Below are positions 1 through 11,176 of a DNA stretch of 64,000 nucleotides, one piece after another. Source of the stretch: Platycnemis pennipes (lineage: Eukaryota; Arthropoda; Insecta; Odonata; Platycnemididae); the NCBI GenBank assembly GCA_933228895.1, contig OW121848.1, forward strand, positions 101,671,470 to 101,735,469, in the 5' to 3' direction. The translations under genes were made by a program, and so were the position numbers. The notes beneath the pieces are model-generated. The model was given only the letters and a program-made list of their open reading frames with translations, had not been told where the DNA came from and ran no database searches. Position 1 is the stretch's first letter; every line of letters begins with the position of its first letter.

Positions 1-1259
1 AAAAGAAAAACTGAAATTTTTGATGACATTCCTGGCCCCCTATTCTCGATGTTCCCGTGACTTAGGTTACCATGCGTTCAGCGAAACCGAGGTTGCGTTT
101 GCCGCGTATTCCCATTTCGCGTGATCACCCAAGTGATAAGCTTCGGGGACTCTCCGCTGATCATGACGACATACCAAATACGTCATCAATTTTGGCCAAT
201 CCGGCAATGGCAAGGAGGGGGGAGGGAACAGATGAACAATGAAATGTGGTATGCGTCGTTTTGTTTACTGAAGTTAACAGTTTGTTTACAGTAAGTCATC
301 ATCCATAATGTTAGTTAAAGAATTTGCAAATGTTTTTATTTTCGAAATACGAATATATTAAAATTCATCATTATGAGTTGTTGAATAATAATCTAATCAA
401 TCGTCTACTGATAAGGTAGGGTGAATATCTCGTAATAGTTCTTATCTTATGCCGAAGGACAAAGCCAACTGCCGAAAAGTTGTGATCAACCCAAAGAAAT
501 CTAAAGAAGACCGTGTCGCAAAAACAAATAATTCTTTCCTACCCACTTCGATATACTTCTTGTTAATAGAAAGCAATACATATTAAATAGCCATATAAGA
601 TGTTCATTGTACTAATGACGAGAATTAAGTTAATTGAACGTCATGTGAAGCAATGAGCAAAGCAAGTATTAGTCAATAGCGGTTAACATATTGAAAGAAC
701 TTGTGGAATGATGTGCTAATGTAGGAATATTTCATCAGTGTTGGATTCCAACTTTTTGTTAACTCTTGGAAATGTAGAATACAGGTCAACACAGTATTCA
801 ACATTGCAGAAAAAGAGATTAATTATAACTCGATGCAAAGAAATGCATGTCATGGATTTTCTTGTCAAGTTACTATGCAAGTGATGACACTATACTTCAG
901 CATTTTGAAAATATGAATGTGCATAGAATATGCCTAAGATGAAGTAAATGATTAATCACACTTAGACCATTAGGTATAGAATTGTTTTCACTGCATTACA
1001 AATTTGATGTTTTTTTAATATTTTGTCAATTATTTTGTTCATATATAAAACAAAAAGGCTTTGACAATGATGTTATAAGCAGTAACTTACACAGAAATAT
1101 TTATCTTGAGGAAATTCATTGCTCTAGTAGCAATAAACTATAAGTTTGTACTTTAAGAAGGTAGGTTACATAAAATTTCAAAACCTTGCATGCTTTGAAC
1201 CCAATTAGTTGAAGGCATACACTAGCTGAAATCAGAAATGCATGAATATGAAGTCAACA
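1..1259. other. AT-rich stretch, no gene recognised
   Basis: The first 250 bases are more GC-balanced than the rest and contain several CpGs; after that the sequence is AT-rich. A 45-codon open frame starts with an ATG at 450 (residues MPKDKANCRKVV and on) and ends at 587. It is lysine-rich and matches nothing I recognise. I see no convincing exon, RNA gene or repeat here. Confidence 0.4.
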
Positions 1260-1502
1260 TTAGGCATAACTCTTCCTGGAGTGTTCAAATTGTATATGTC
1301 TGCACCTACCCACTGAATGGAAATTCAAGTTGGGAGTGCTCTGTGTATCAGCAGAGTATAAATGCTCACTAATATGCTCTAGATCATGGGTATGTGCTTG
1401 TTTCTTAGGAACAATTCTCACAGATGGTGCATTCTTTGCATACATGTTAGCCCAGCCATTAATGCCAAGCCATTCTATTGTCACAATAATGTTGTTTTCT
1501 TA
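1260..1502 (-). other. coding-like segment, unidentified
   Basis: On the minus strand an open frame runs from a TAA at 1500-1502 to a TAA at 1260-1262, about 79 codons, with no ATG at its upstream end. The residues look like protein rather than low complexity, for example TIEWLGINGWANMYAKN followed by SVRIVPKKQAHTH. The first 20 or so residues resemble a second minus-strand segment near 1746-1836. I do not recognise the family. It could be an exon, a processed pseudogene or a transposon remnant. There is no strong splice site at the upstream edge, so a relic is more likely than a live exon. Confidence 0.2.
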
Positions 1503-1745
1503 ACATTGGATTGCTCAAATTGTCTAAGATAAAGAGAACTAAGAGGGTGGGTTAAGAAGGACAAAGCTTAAAAATAAATGAGGGTATGATGCTTGGTGAA
1601 GGAGTTGATACAACGACGTGTGATGTTGGAGTACAAGAAACCAAATTTTAATTCCATTTAAGAGAGCTCTGGTGCCTTAATAGACATTACTGCAAATACT
1701 GCCAACTGAGTTAGGGTAAATTCTGACAGAATACCCATACTGATA

Positions 1746-1836
1746 TCATAACAAGTACTGGCACACATCACAGGTTAACCATTAATTTCAAGCCACTGTA
1801 TCACAAAACTAATTGCATTTTCAATATTCTGGAAAA
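1746..1836 (-). other. diverged second copy of the 1.4-kb coding-like segment
   Basis: Read on the minus strand this segment encodes ENAISFVIQWLEING, then a stop, then PVMCA. The matching part of the 1260-1502 segment reads ENNIIVTIEWLGING then WANMYA, so about half of 21 aligned residues agree. Just upstream on the minus strand lies a pyrimidine run ending in CAG, which resembles a 3' splice site. The in-frame stop where the other copy has tryptophan marks this copy as broken. The relationship suggests a local duplication of an unknown coding sequence. Confidence 0.2.
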
Positions 1837-1849
1837 AGGTATGCTTTGG

Positions 1850-4060
1850 AGGAGGGCTAGGAGGTGATCAATCAATCCATGCAAATGATTTTATAAGTTG
1901 GATGGGTGAAAATCCTCAGGAAAAATAAAAGTTCCAGGAATTTTGCTACATGCAGATTATCATGGATTGAAAATATTTTGCCTAGGAAGATGATAAAGTG
2001 GCTGATGCTCTTAGTGTGAAATACTTAGTGGAGTAAACATTCAAACATATTTCATGTAGAGTAACATGGATAAGAATGTGATGTTATTACATCACAAAAT
2101 ATAGATACATGCCAAATGCTCAGACTAGTCTGCTGCTTGAGTTCATTAAAATTTGGGGCCTCATTATGATGTTGGCAAGAATAATTTAGCACTTCCACTA
2201 CATTAAATAAATAATGCTATTTTTTTTTAAATCTCTAACTTTTAATTTGCATTTTAGCACTGTCAATAGAATGTAAAACTATGATGGTATCACACATCAC
2301 TGTGCATGTATTGTAATGAACAGAAACATGAAATTCTGACAGCAAATAATATCCAGCAGGAGAAATAAATATATGTCATGGAGCACCAGAAAATTTCTGA
2401 TATAAATACCAGCTAAAGCAATGTTTTTCCCTCTTCAATGATGCAATATTTAATTGCAAGAACTTTTCCCACTCCCTCCTACATCTACTTATATATACTG
2501 AAAATCAGGCATTATCTAAGATTTGATACATTACCTTTAGGGATTGATGAAGCATATTATCAACCATTACAATTAGAAATTCCGACCCATGTGAGCATAT
2601 ACCTGTATACTACATTGAAATTACAACTCACAAAATTGAGTGCCTTACCTATAGTTCACAAATATTTACCAATCAATTAATTAGGGAAATTTTGAGTGAG
2701 AAAAGCGAAATAAGATGAAAGACACTCCTATTGATGATAATCTGGGTTGTAGGCTAGGGTGTATGGAAAGGAAATGTTACAGTATCTGCAATAAATTATA
2801 TATTTTCATTTTGTGTCATAATTCACTCATGAAACATTCCACACACTGACTGAGGTAAAATTAGAGATAGTCAACTAACATGCCCTATCTAATTTGAAAT
2901 GAAAAATTCCCCAGGTTTTGACACTTAAAAGGCCACACTATTTACTTGCCACGAAAATATATGTATGTTGAACCATCATACGTCTTAATTTGATTATGAT
3001 TCCGATAGTATTTTAAATTGAAAAAGAAGCCATTGAGCGTACAACTTCACAAAAATCCTGCACCTTACGACATATACCGATGGTAGGTTTAGGTAGATAC
3101 AAGTAACATAAAAACTAGTACTTTCAAGGACAATTATGAAGCAAACGCATTATTTCCAGCAAACGTAACACACAGTTGTGAAACAAGCACGTATGAAAAC
3201 GCTATTTCCTTCATATATCCATTAATATCCTAGGTGAGAATGATTTATACCTTTTACAAGGTAATCTGCCACTTAACACTCAAAAGAGCTTTTGGAAAAC
3301 ATTTATTAGCACGGAAGTACATGATGTAAGCAAAGCATCGTAACATGAAGTACTCAAACACTTCATTCATTAAAGCACAAATGAGACAAAACATCAAATA
3401 TGAATTATTCTTTGGTACTCACTATCAGCTCCACATACGCTATGGTTCACCAAAAGCCTAACCTTTTTCTATCCTAACTAAAATGTAAACATAACCACCC
3501 ATGCCGAAGTGAGGTGAACCGCGACTTGTATTTAAGTTGTGTGATACAATGTGTCACAAAATGGCAAGAGCATTGTGTTACAAAATAGTTACAAGGCCAT
3601 TTGAGAAACATATATCATTACGAAGTACACAATGTAAACAGCAAAACAAGAAGTCATCACACTACGATCATTCTGATACGTATCTAGTACAAGCACAAAT
3701 ACGTCAAAAATTTAACAAGAATTGTTTTTCAGAGCACGCCATTATACCACTTATGTTATATATCACCCAAAATTGTCTTTTACTCATCATACTCGAAGTT
3801 TTACACCTCTCCCAAACTGAAATGAACTGTATCACGCAACTGATTTGGGTGATAGATCTTGCGATAGCTAACCTAGGCTGTAACCGGCCAATAGCAGAAC
3901 CAGCATAAGAATGTGCTCTTTGATTGGTGGAGCGTAACCTGTGAGCGGGAGTTTAACACGGATTGCGATGCGTTAAGAAAGAGAATTCAACGTCTCACTT
4001 TTTGCGAGAATCAGGCGACTCGCCCTGGTTACGGGGCAGGTTACGAGAACCAGAATAGGG
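1850..4060. other. AT-rich stretch, no gene recognised
   Basis: I see no supported gene. Short open frames such as 3537-3908 carry no recognisable motif. Two segments near 3290-3340 and 3597-3645 share a loose direct similarity (both contain GAAGTACA followed by ATGTAA), which may be an old duplication. Confidence 0.4.
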
Positions 4061-4910
4061 CCCCTGGAGTTCAGATAAATTTTGATGATATTATTATTGC
4101 TGCTAAAACTGAAAAAGATCACGATTCTATTCTTCAAAAAGAACTGGAGCGGGCTACGTGGTGTTAAGTTTAATCCTGATAAACTTCAGTTCAGACGTAA
4201 AGAGGTAACGTTTGTAGGAAATGTAATATCAGAGCAAGGCGTTCGTCCTAATCCTAAAAATGTCACTGTAATTACTAAGATGAAAACCCCTAGTAATAAA
4301 AGCAGAGTTAATGCGGTTCTTGGGTATGGCAAAATATTTGGGGAAATTTGTGCCTAATTTATCGGTAAGTTCATCTGCTCTGAGGGAGTTAACTAAGGAA
4401 GTTAATCCTTGGAAATATGAACCGGAGCATGAGGTGGCTGTGGAAACTTTTAAATCTCTGCTTAATAAAAGTCATGTTTTAAAAATCTTTGATCCAACCA
4501 AGGCAGTACTAATTCAAAGTGATAGCTCAAAAGATGGTCTGGGTTGCTTTCTTATTCAAGGGGGGCGCCCAATTAGTTTTGCTTCTAGAATCTTGTCCTA
4601 ATCAGAGCAAAAGTGGGCTCCAATAGAAAAAGAATTCCTAGCAGTTCAGTTTGCCACAGAATACTTTCATGAATTTAATTATGGGAGACCTGTTACTGTG
4701 CATTCTGATCTTAAGCCATTGCATGCAATTATGCGTAAAGATATTTATGAACTAAGGCCAAGACTACAAGGAACTTGGTTGAGACTTCTGCGATACAACT
4801 TATATTTACACTATTGCCCTGGTAATGATATGCTTGTGGCAGATGCCTTACCGCGAGCTTTACTTGAGACGCCAGTTCAGGAGGATCCTGACCTAGAGTT
4901 TCCTTGTTAA
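4061..4910 (+). pseudogene. Ty3/gypsy pol remnant: end of reverse transcriptase and RNase H
   Basis: This is the C-terminal part of the reverse transcriptase and the RNase H domain of a Ty3/gypsy LTR retrotransposon, whose pol copies element RNA into DNA. The RT catalytic motif NFDDI lies at 4078-4092, followed by the thumb (KFNPDKLQF, then GVRPNPKN). RNase H follows with its acidic residues still visible: SDSSKDGLG (Asp at 4521), IEKEFLAV, VHSDLKPL and ADALPRA. The RT fingers and most of the palm are missing upstream. The reading frame shifts between about 4100 and 4160 and again near 4320. A TAA at 4599-4601 interrupts RNase H, and TAA at 4908-4910 ends the segment. Integrase follows directly. 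The family call is secure; the copy is dead. Confidence 0.88.
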
Positions 4911-4929
4911 TTTCTTAATTTCCTTGTTA

Positions 4930-6130
4930 ATAACTTGCCAATATCATCTGCAAAACTAGAAATGTTCAATGAGGCCACCAAAAATGATCCTGTACTAGCA
5001 GAACTTAGTCCGCCATTAAAGGAAGGGTGGCCAGAAACCAAAACGAATTTCAGCCAGACAGCCAAAACGTTTTGGAACAATAAGAGTAGCTCGGTTGAGG
5101 AAGAGGGCCTCATTTTTAATGCTCTTAAATTATTTGTGCCTCAAATGTTGAGGAGATGGATGCTCAATCTAATACACGAGGGGCACTTAGGAATGGGGAA
5201 ATTCACGGGCAGTAGAATCTTTGTATTGGCCCAATATGTCAGAGGATATTGAAAGACTTGTTGGTAATAGCGAAGTTTGTCTTAAATTAAAAAAAAAAAA
5301 TTACAGGGAACCAATGACATCACACACAATTCCCGAAAGACCATGGTCCAAATTAGGTAGTGATATCTTATAGTTAACTGGAAAAAGTTATTTAACTGTA
5401 ATTGACTACTATTCCAAGTGGATTGAATTGAAATTGCTGTCAGGAAAAACCACTAAAGATGTGTCAGAGAAACTAGAGGAAATGTTTTCTGTTTTTGGTA
5501 GCCCTGATGAGTTTATAGCCGATAATATGCCCTTCAACAGTGCTGCATTCAAATAATTTGCATCTAAATGGAATTTTAAGGTCACAACAACTAGCCCTAG
5601 ACACCCTCAGGTAAATGGCCTGGCTGAGAAGGCAGTGGGAATATGAATAAAATATCCTCCGTAAATCATATGAAAGTGGCAATAATGTCCTAACGGGCTT
5701 ACTCGAGTATCGAAATACTCCTATAGAAGGTATCGTTCTCTCACCAGCCCAACTCCTTCAGAGTCGCAGGCTGAAGGACAAGATACCCACTCACAGTAAC
5801 CTGTTGGCTCCAGAGGTGCCTAAAGGTGCTAAGGAAAAGTTAATGGATAGGCAGGAGAAATAAAAATCAGCCTACGATAAGCATTGCAGACCACTGCCAG
5901 AGCTGCAAGCAGGAGACTCGGGTAGGATGCAACAGGCTTTGTTTGCGAACCTGTGGTAGTAGCAGGAAGGAGTGGTTAAAGATACTCAAGGAAGATTTTA
6001 TAGGCGAAATGTCGTCATATCATTAGTATTCCCACATCTCAAGAGAAGAAATACAGTAAAACATCAGATAATTATCGGAGTGCAAAAATTACCCACAGTA
6101 CCCTTTAGGGCCATAGACCAATAAGAAAAG
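4930..6130 (+). pseudogene. Ty3/gypsy pol remnant: integrase
   Basis: Integrase portion of the same gypsy element, the part that inserts element DNA into the genome. The zinc-binding N-terminus is seen as LIHEGHLGMGK, then, after a frame change near 5215, YWPNMSEDIERLV. In this copy the first cysteine of the zinc pair is serine (GNSEVCLK). The catalytic core follows: GSD (Asp codon 5362), IDYYSKWIELK, FIADN (Asp codon 5521) and NGLAEKAVG (Glu codon 5626), with Asp-Asp and Asp-Glu spacings of about 53 and 35 residues, as expected for gypsy integrases. Stops fall at about 5371 and 5554, with more beyond 5640. Downstream remnants read LLEYRNTPIEG and SPAQLLQSRRLKDKIP. The closest type by memory is the K02A2.6-like gypsy group. 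Confidence 0.88.
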
Positions 6131-6645
6131 TTGGTTGACACAAATATCTAAGTGAATATGTGAGTGCTTAAAAATGTTTCATAATTGTATGTTATAATTA
6201 TTTCATGTTTATTGAAGATTATTTAATAATCGTATGTTGTATTTAATTTTTCTCATTGATGGTTATTCTATATTCGTATGTTGTTTTCACTAGTTGACCA
6301 TTGAGGGCTCTAAAAAACAAAAATGTTATAAAAAAAATGTTTAAATGTAACCATAGACTTTTATGTATATTTAGATGGTAACCATATACTTGTTTTAGCT
6401 ACCTTGTTAGCATTGTTGGACAGATAGGTGATCACAAAAGTTTGCAGGACATTAAACATACTTAGGCATTTTACATGGCGTATATTTCACCAGAGTCCAC
6501 GAGCAGGATGCCCTGTAGCCTATAAAACGATTATTAATTCCATGTTTAACGGAGGAAACGTTTCTGACTCAGACAGTTTTCATAGGCTTTCATTAATATG
6601 TATTCATTAGAGCTGAGTGGCTCTTAAATACAATGGTAAGTGGAA
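6131..6645 (+). other. possible 3' LTR region of the gypsy relic
   Basis: The sequence after integrase has no coding content and would hold the 3' untranslated region and LTR. A TATA-like TATAAAA lies at 6521-6527. I could not find a matching copy upstream of the pol relic, so no LTR pair can be drawn and the boundary is a guess. The element is evidently truncated at its 5' end. Confidence 0.25.
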
Positions 6646-6783
6646 ACGAATATTTGCTATGCCTCGCAACGTAAACTAAATACCTGTTACCTCAGCAACA
6701 ATGCAGCGCATGACGACGAATGTTTCCTATGCCTCGCAAAGCAAACTAAATACCTGTTATGCAAGCAACAATGCAGCTCATCC
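6646..6783. repeat. two-unit tandem repeat, about 70 bp each
   Basis: Units 6646-6715 and 6716-6783 share long identical blocks, including TATGCCTCGCAA, CTAAATACCTGTTA and AGCAACAATGCAGC. They differ by scattered substitutions. It lies just downstream of the gypsy relic and could be an LTR or UTR duplication. Confidence 0.85.
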
Positions 6784-8871
6784 CGCCATTTCTTAGGTTT
6801 TTCAAATTAACTTAAAATTAATATTTACTTCTCCAGTAAACTGGGATTCCTCAATCGAAATTTTACGTTTAGGTAATGAATGCATTTATGGTGGGACACG
6901 AATCGCAGTTAATAAATTCTGTCTTCATTGATGAAGGAAATTATCCTATAGAGATTTTTGAATTTGTCTTTTTTTCTTTTTAACCCCATTAATTCTGAAC
7001 TGTTGGCATTAATACGTACTTCATTGATACCGTAGCGCTTTCCGTAATGGCACATTGATCTAAAGGAAATATTACACACTCAAAAATGTCTCAAAGATTT
7101 TTGCTGGACAGCGGGTAACTAAAGACATTTTATGCCTTATAAAGTTATACATTTGTTAAATAATCTTTATATTCTGTCAGGCTTCGAGGATATTTTAGCC
7201 CTTTTAATTATGGAGCAGCATTTAACTGACATTTCATATAAATGTATTGAAGCGGCAACAAGCTTTTTAGTGTAGTTGTTGAGAGAGACCTCAATATTTC
7301 TCCTGGACTCGTGATTCATATTTGATTAAACCAAAATTGTAAAAAAAATATTATAAATTTAAACTTCTTACACGCATTATGTCATAACTAATAGCATATA
7401 AGGATATTTTGAGATAAAATTAAATCCTTAAGTTTTCTAGCGCGTTCCCATGCCTAAATGAAGGCCTGAATGACTCCTAACGCAAATTAAATAAACTTGC
7501 TCCTTACAGGGTCACCGCATTATCACGTGCTATCGCGTACTCACTTAGATGTCATCCTTTCTAACGTCTCCCAATCACGAAATATCCATTTTTACAAAAA
7601 CAATATTCAACCAACGATCCCCAAGTCAACATATTTACGTCACCCCATATTTAAAAGATCTTCCGAATAGCGAATAAAAGGGGAAAGAAGGAGTATCACT
7701 TAAAGAATAGAATTGGGTAAGTAGACGGCAAGGGTACAGGAATGGACCTTTCGAGAACGATATAAATTTATATGCTAAGTAGAATGTATAGGGTACGATG
7801 AGGGGAAGATTAAAAGAAGGAGGACGATAAGCCCGGAAAGGAAGCCAGAGGTATAAATATTTTCCTGTGATTTCTCAACAACCCATAAGCCAGGTACTCT
7901 CAGTCGATAAAGGAAAGAAAGTGATACGGTAACGCGTTTCTTGAGCAAAATAATGGACTTACCGATACTAAACTCAAGAGAAAATTTTCGCCTTTTCACT
8001 CGTAACAACATCATCTATGATCAACCTCTCTAAGATGATTGAATATAATATTCACTCGTTTTTAACTTCATGTTTGCATGAATTCCGCCTATCATAATAG
8101 TTCATTAAAATAATAGCCAATGTAGAATTCTGGTAAATTCATGAATCGCGGGCTTAGACAATATATCGCGACTTTGTTTCTGTGAAAATTAACTCTCGGA
8201 TACGTATAAAAGGGTACATATCATTTACTATTATTTTTAATGACTCCGAAGCTAAAGTTATAGAAAAGTAAATGATCCCACTCAATTCCATTTCCATACA
8301 GCTGACAGGAGTTTTTAAATTCATGTTAGAATTATCGTTGCCGTCATTCCTCGTTAGGAATAGTCACATCTTACTATAATTCATTAATTAGTAAAAATGT
8401 AGCTAAATCCCTTCCATTTTAGGGTAAGAAACTGCAGATTTTCTTCACTAACCAAACTTCAACAGATCATTGTAGTAAGACGCAAGAAAAATGGCATCTT
8501 TTAGCGCTGATTCGGGGATCGGCTTTAAGCAGTAGACACATGATGCTTATTTCTATAAAAAAACAAGTTTTCAATTTAAAAATAGTATATGTTATCCTGC
8601 GAAATTTCATTTTTCCTTTACAGCTGTAATGAGTACTTCAAGGTAGTACTACTTTTGGTCGGCCCATGGTTTCAAAAACGGACACTGTGGAATTTTGAAA
8701 CCTTTCTTCGAATTCTCAAATAAGTATCCAACACTTTATACCTTGCTATAACTTATCCCACGGGAATGCATAAAAAATATGGAAAAGGGATGAACACTGA
8801 ATTACTCATTCACAATAGAAATAATCCTAATAAAATCAATTAAAATATATTAATTCTTCTCGGAAGTTTTC
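6784..8871. other. AT-rich stretch, no gene recognised
   Basis: No coding region, RNA gene or clear repeat could be supported. The open frame on the minus strand at 7775-8014 has no recognisable motif. Confidence 0.4.
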
Positions 8872-10388
8872 CTTTTTAGAGAAGGTTTTTGACAACGTGG
8901 ATTGAAATTCAATGCTAGTAATTCTGAATGTAATGGGGACGTTTACTCGAAGCCGAAATCGCAATTTTGAACTTGAAATCGTTAGATGGAAACAAAGAAA
9001 GAATTTTAGTGAAAAAATTGATCTTCTAACCACAACCATTCACTTATATATCAAAACTGAAATATGCAAAACGTGACGCCCACCAAAAAAGCTGCTTTGA
9101 TATCATTGACGTCATTTTCCTCCCATCCTTGACAGCATTTTGTGGAAGGGAAGGGAGTGGAGGGGGGTTCTCGGAAGGTCTGCTCGCACGGATCCTGTCT
9201 CAACCGCTCCTATTGGCAGAGCCAGCTGTGTTCCCCCCATAGCGATAAGGCAAAGTAGCTTCGCGGGCTCAGTGGTGATTGGACGAAGTCGATATACGTC
9301 AGAGGTTGCACCACGCCTACTTTTCCGAAAGGGTTGAAAACATCAGTTTTTCGCCGCTTATAACTCGAGTATCAATTGACGGATCAAAAAACGGAAATTG
9401 CGTGTCTTTTTATTTTACAAACTATATCAGATTCGGCAGTAAAAAATATGGTAAACAACCCCATTGGAGTGTCCTACAGTGACTGAAGAATTATCCAGAG
9501 TTTGTATAAAAAACAAGTAGATGTGGTTGGATCTGGACCGAGCTGTGAAGAAGCAAGGATAAGGAAAGGAGTGAGACAACGCCCGTAATTTTCGATGTTT
9601 ACAGCGAGTGACCCAAAATGAAATCAAAGAGAAATCTTCTGGAATGAATATTCACGGAGAAAAAATTAGCATGCTGCAATTCACCGATGACGTAGCACTC
9701 GTAGCAGAGACAGAGAGGGGTCTAAATAAGATTCTAATAACCATGGAAAGGACAATGGCCAGATATCAGCTGAACATCAATAAAAGAAGAATATCAGATA
9801 ATGGTGTGCAGCAAGAGAGAAGATGTCAAACTAACGTTTAACTATGAAAACAAAAACATGAGGTGAATGAGTTCTGTTACCTGGGAAGCCGAGTAACCAA
9901 CGATGGATGAAACAAGAAAGAAATAGTCAGTACAATAGTCAAGGCAAAGAGGGCATTCTATCAAAAGAAGAAACTACTCACATCTGGAAATACAAGTCTG
10001 CAAACAATTCATCAGTACGTATATCTGAAATATGTTTCTTTATGGCAGGGAGGAATGAACCGCAGCAGAGAATTCTATGGTAGACGCATTCGAATTTTGG
10101 TGCTACAGAATAATATTGAACATGAAAGGGATCGACGAAGTAAGTAACGAGGAGGTCCTAAGAAGAGTGGGAGAAAAGAGAAGTCATCTGAATACCCTAA
10201 GAAGACGGGAAAACTATGCCGGCCACATCATGAGACATGATGGTCTGATGAAGATAAGTGGAAGGAAAAGTGGACGAAGAGAAAGTAAAAGAAGACAAAC
10301 GTAAATATTAAAGGATTAGCTGATAGAAAATTCAGCGGAGAGCTGCGTCAAACCAAGCTTAGAACTGCTGACAAATTATGATGAAATA
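8872..10388 (+). pseudogene. LINE (non-LTR) reverse transcriptase relic, split by a MITE
   Basis: This is a copy of the LINE family best seen at 62.06-64.0 kb. The left piece, about 8872-8934, matches the segment encoding LEKAFDNVDW. A 528-bp MITE then interrupts it, and LINE sequence resumes at 9463 with GGAGTGTCCTAC. The right piece carries FTDDVALVAETE in place of the YADD-type catalytic motif, so alanine has become threonine. It continues with LNKILITMERTMARYQ and ends with the C-terminal region (AFEFWCYRIILNMKGIDEV, HIMRHDGLMK). The 3' end is near 10388 in a TGATGA-like tail. Several frameshifts and stops mean it cannot make protein. The clade is not certain; it is the common insect endonuclease-reverse transcriptase type. 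Confidence 0.85.
8935..9462 (+). mobile_element. MITE copy 1, 528 bp, inserted in a LINE
   Basis: A second copy lies at 15635-16178 in the same orientation with the same ends. The terminal inverted repeats read GGGGACGTTTAC at the left and, reverse-complemented, GGGGTTGTTTAC at the right. Removing it restores LINE sequence with one AT left at the junction, which supports a 2-bp AT target duplication (8933-8934 and 9463-9464). It has no transposase and would have to be moved by a related autonomous element. The family is not identified. Confidence 0.85.
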
Positions 10389-10707
10389 TTTCCTCCTTCA
10401 GGACTGGATTGACACAATGTGGGTACGAGGGGAGAGGAAATAAGGTAAAGTAGACATAGAGAAAGAGCGTAGATTAAATTTCATTGAAATGGAGAGGGTA
10501 AGAAAATATTAAACTTGAAGAACAGAGAGAGAAACCTGTGATAGACATATAAATGGTATTGGCAGGTAGGGTCGACACGGAGATATGTCAGTCCGGCAAG
10601 GAGTGTAAGACGAAGACGACCTTCCACTTTCTTAGCTATTAAGCAAAAATTGAATGATCTCTGCATTTTTTTCTCGGGATTTCCTCCACGTCAGTTGGCT
10701 TGACAAC

Positions 10708-10740
10708 AGTTTTTCTAGCTCTCCTGCCAGCGTCTTCAGG
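10708..10740 (-). other. degenerate hammerhead-like motif
   Basis: On the minus strand the sequence reads CTGAAGA, a stem CGCTGGC, AGGAGA, then GCTAGAAAAAC. The right arm (11102-11121) keeps GCCAGCG followed by ATAC. Comparing the two arms, the 3' side of the stem pairs with CGCTGGC and is followed by a GAAA-like core, as in hammerhead ribozymes of Penelope-like elements. The canonical CTGATGA core is not intact in either arm, so I expect no activity. Confidence 0.35.
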
Positions 10741-10771
10741 TCGAAGGTGTCGGCGTGTGGTTTCTGCCTCG

Positions 10772-10812
10772 CTTATATACCGTAGGCTGGCTGGGTGCTG
10801 CTCTATGATTGG
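10772..10812 (-). promoter_or_regulatory. outward promoter in left palindrome arm
   Basis: Read on the minus strand, CCAAT at 10808-10812 is followed about 30 bases later by TATATAAG at 10772-10779. The same arrangement is mirrored in the right arm. The spacing fits a pol II core promoter with a start site near 10740-10750. Confidence 0.45.
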
Positions 10813-11047
10813 CTGTCTCTTGAATGAGTCTTTTTCAGGCGCTGGGAAGGAGATATCCGTCCCCTCTGTTGAATTTCGACGGTGTTTTTTCGAATTTCTA
10901 TGGCCTCCCTGATTTGCCGAGGGAGTGCCGATACTTCCCTCGGCAAATCAGGGAAGCCACAGAAATTCAAAAAAACACTGTTGAATTTCAACAGAGAGGA
11001 CGGATATCTCCTTCACAGCGCCTGAAAAAGACTCATTCAAGAGACAG

Positions 11048-11088
11048 CCAATCAGAGAGCAGCACCCAGCCAGCCTACGGTATATAAG
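11048..11088 (+). promoter_or_regulatory. outward promoter in right palindrome arm
   Basis: CCAAT at 11048-11052 is followed by TATATAAG at 11081-11088. It mirrors the left-arm promoter and is better preserved than the sequence around it. A start site would be near 11115. Confidence 0.45.
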
Positions 11089-11176
11089 CGAGGCAGAAAC
11101 CGCAGGAGAGCCAGCGATACTGTTGTCAAAAAGCCAACTGACGCGGAGGAAAACCCGAGAAAAAATGCAGAGATCA

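Larger units (their letters stand above)
10655..11176. repeat. 520-bp palindrome, probable inverted Penelope-like terminal repeats
   Basis: The left arm (10655 to about 10927) and right arm (about 10934-11176) are reverse complements, with only a handful of mismatches and one 32-bp gap in the right arm. The centre is tight: TTGCCGAGGGAGT, six bases, then ACTTCCCTCGGCAA. Each arm carries a CCAAT box and a TATATAAG box pointing outward, then a CTGAAGA-stem-GAAA-like motif. Promoter plus hammerhead-like motif in inverted terminal repeats is the known layout of Penelope-like element pLTRs. No Penelope reverse transcriptase or GIY-YIG coding is visible beside it, so the assignment is an inference. 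Confidence 0.75.

Noticed and set aside
3290..3645. Possible 5' LTR of the gypsy relic from a loose direct similarity
   Set aside because: The similar stretches are short and worn and do not match anything downstream of integrase at 6.1-6.6 kb.
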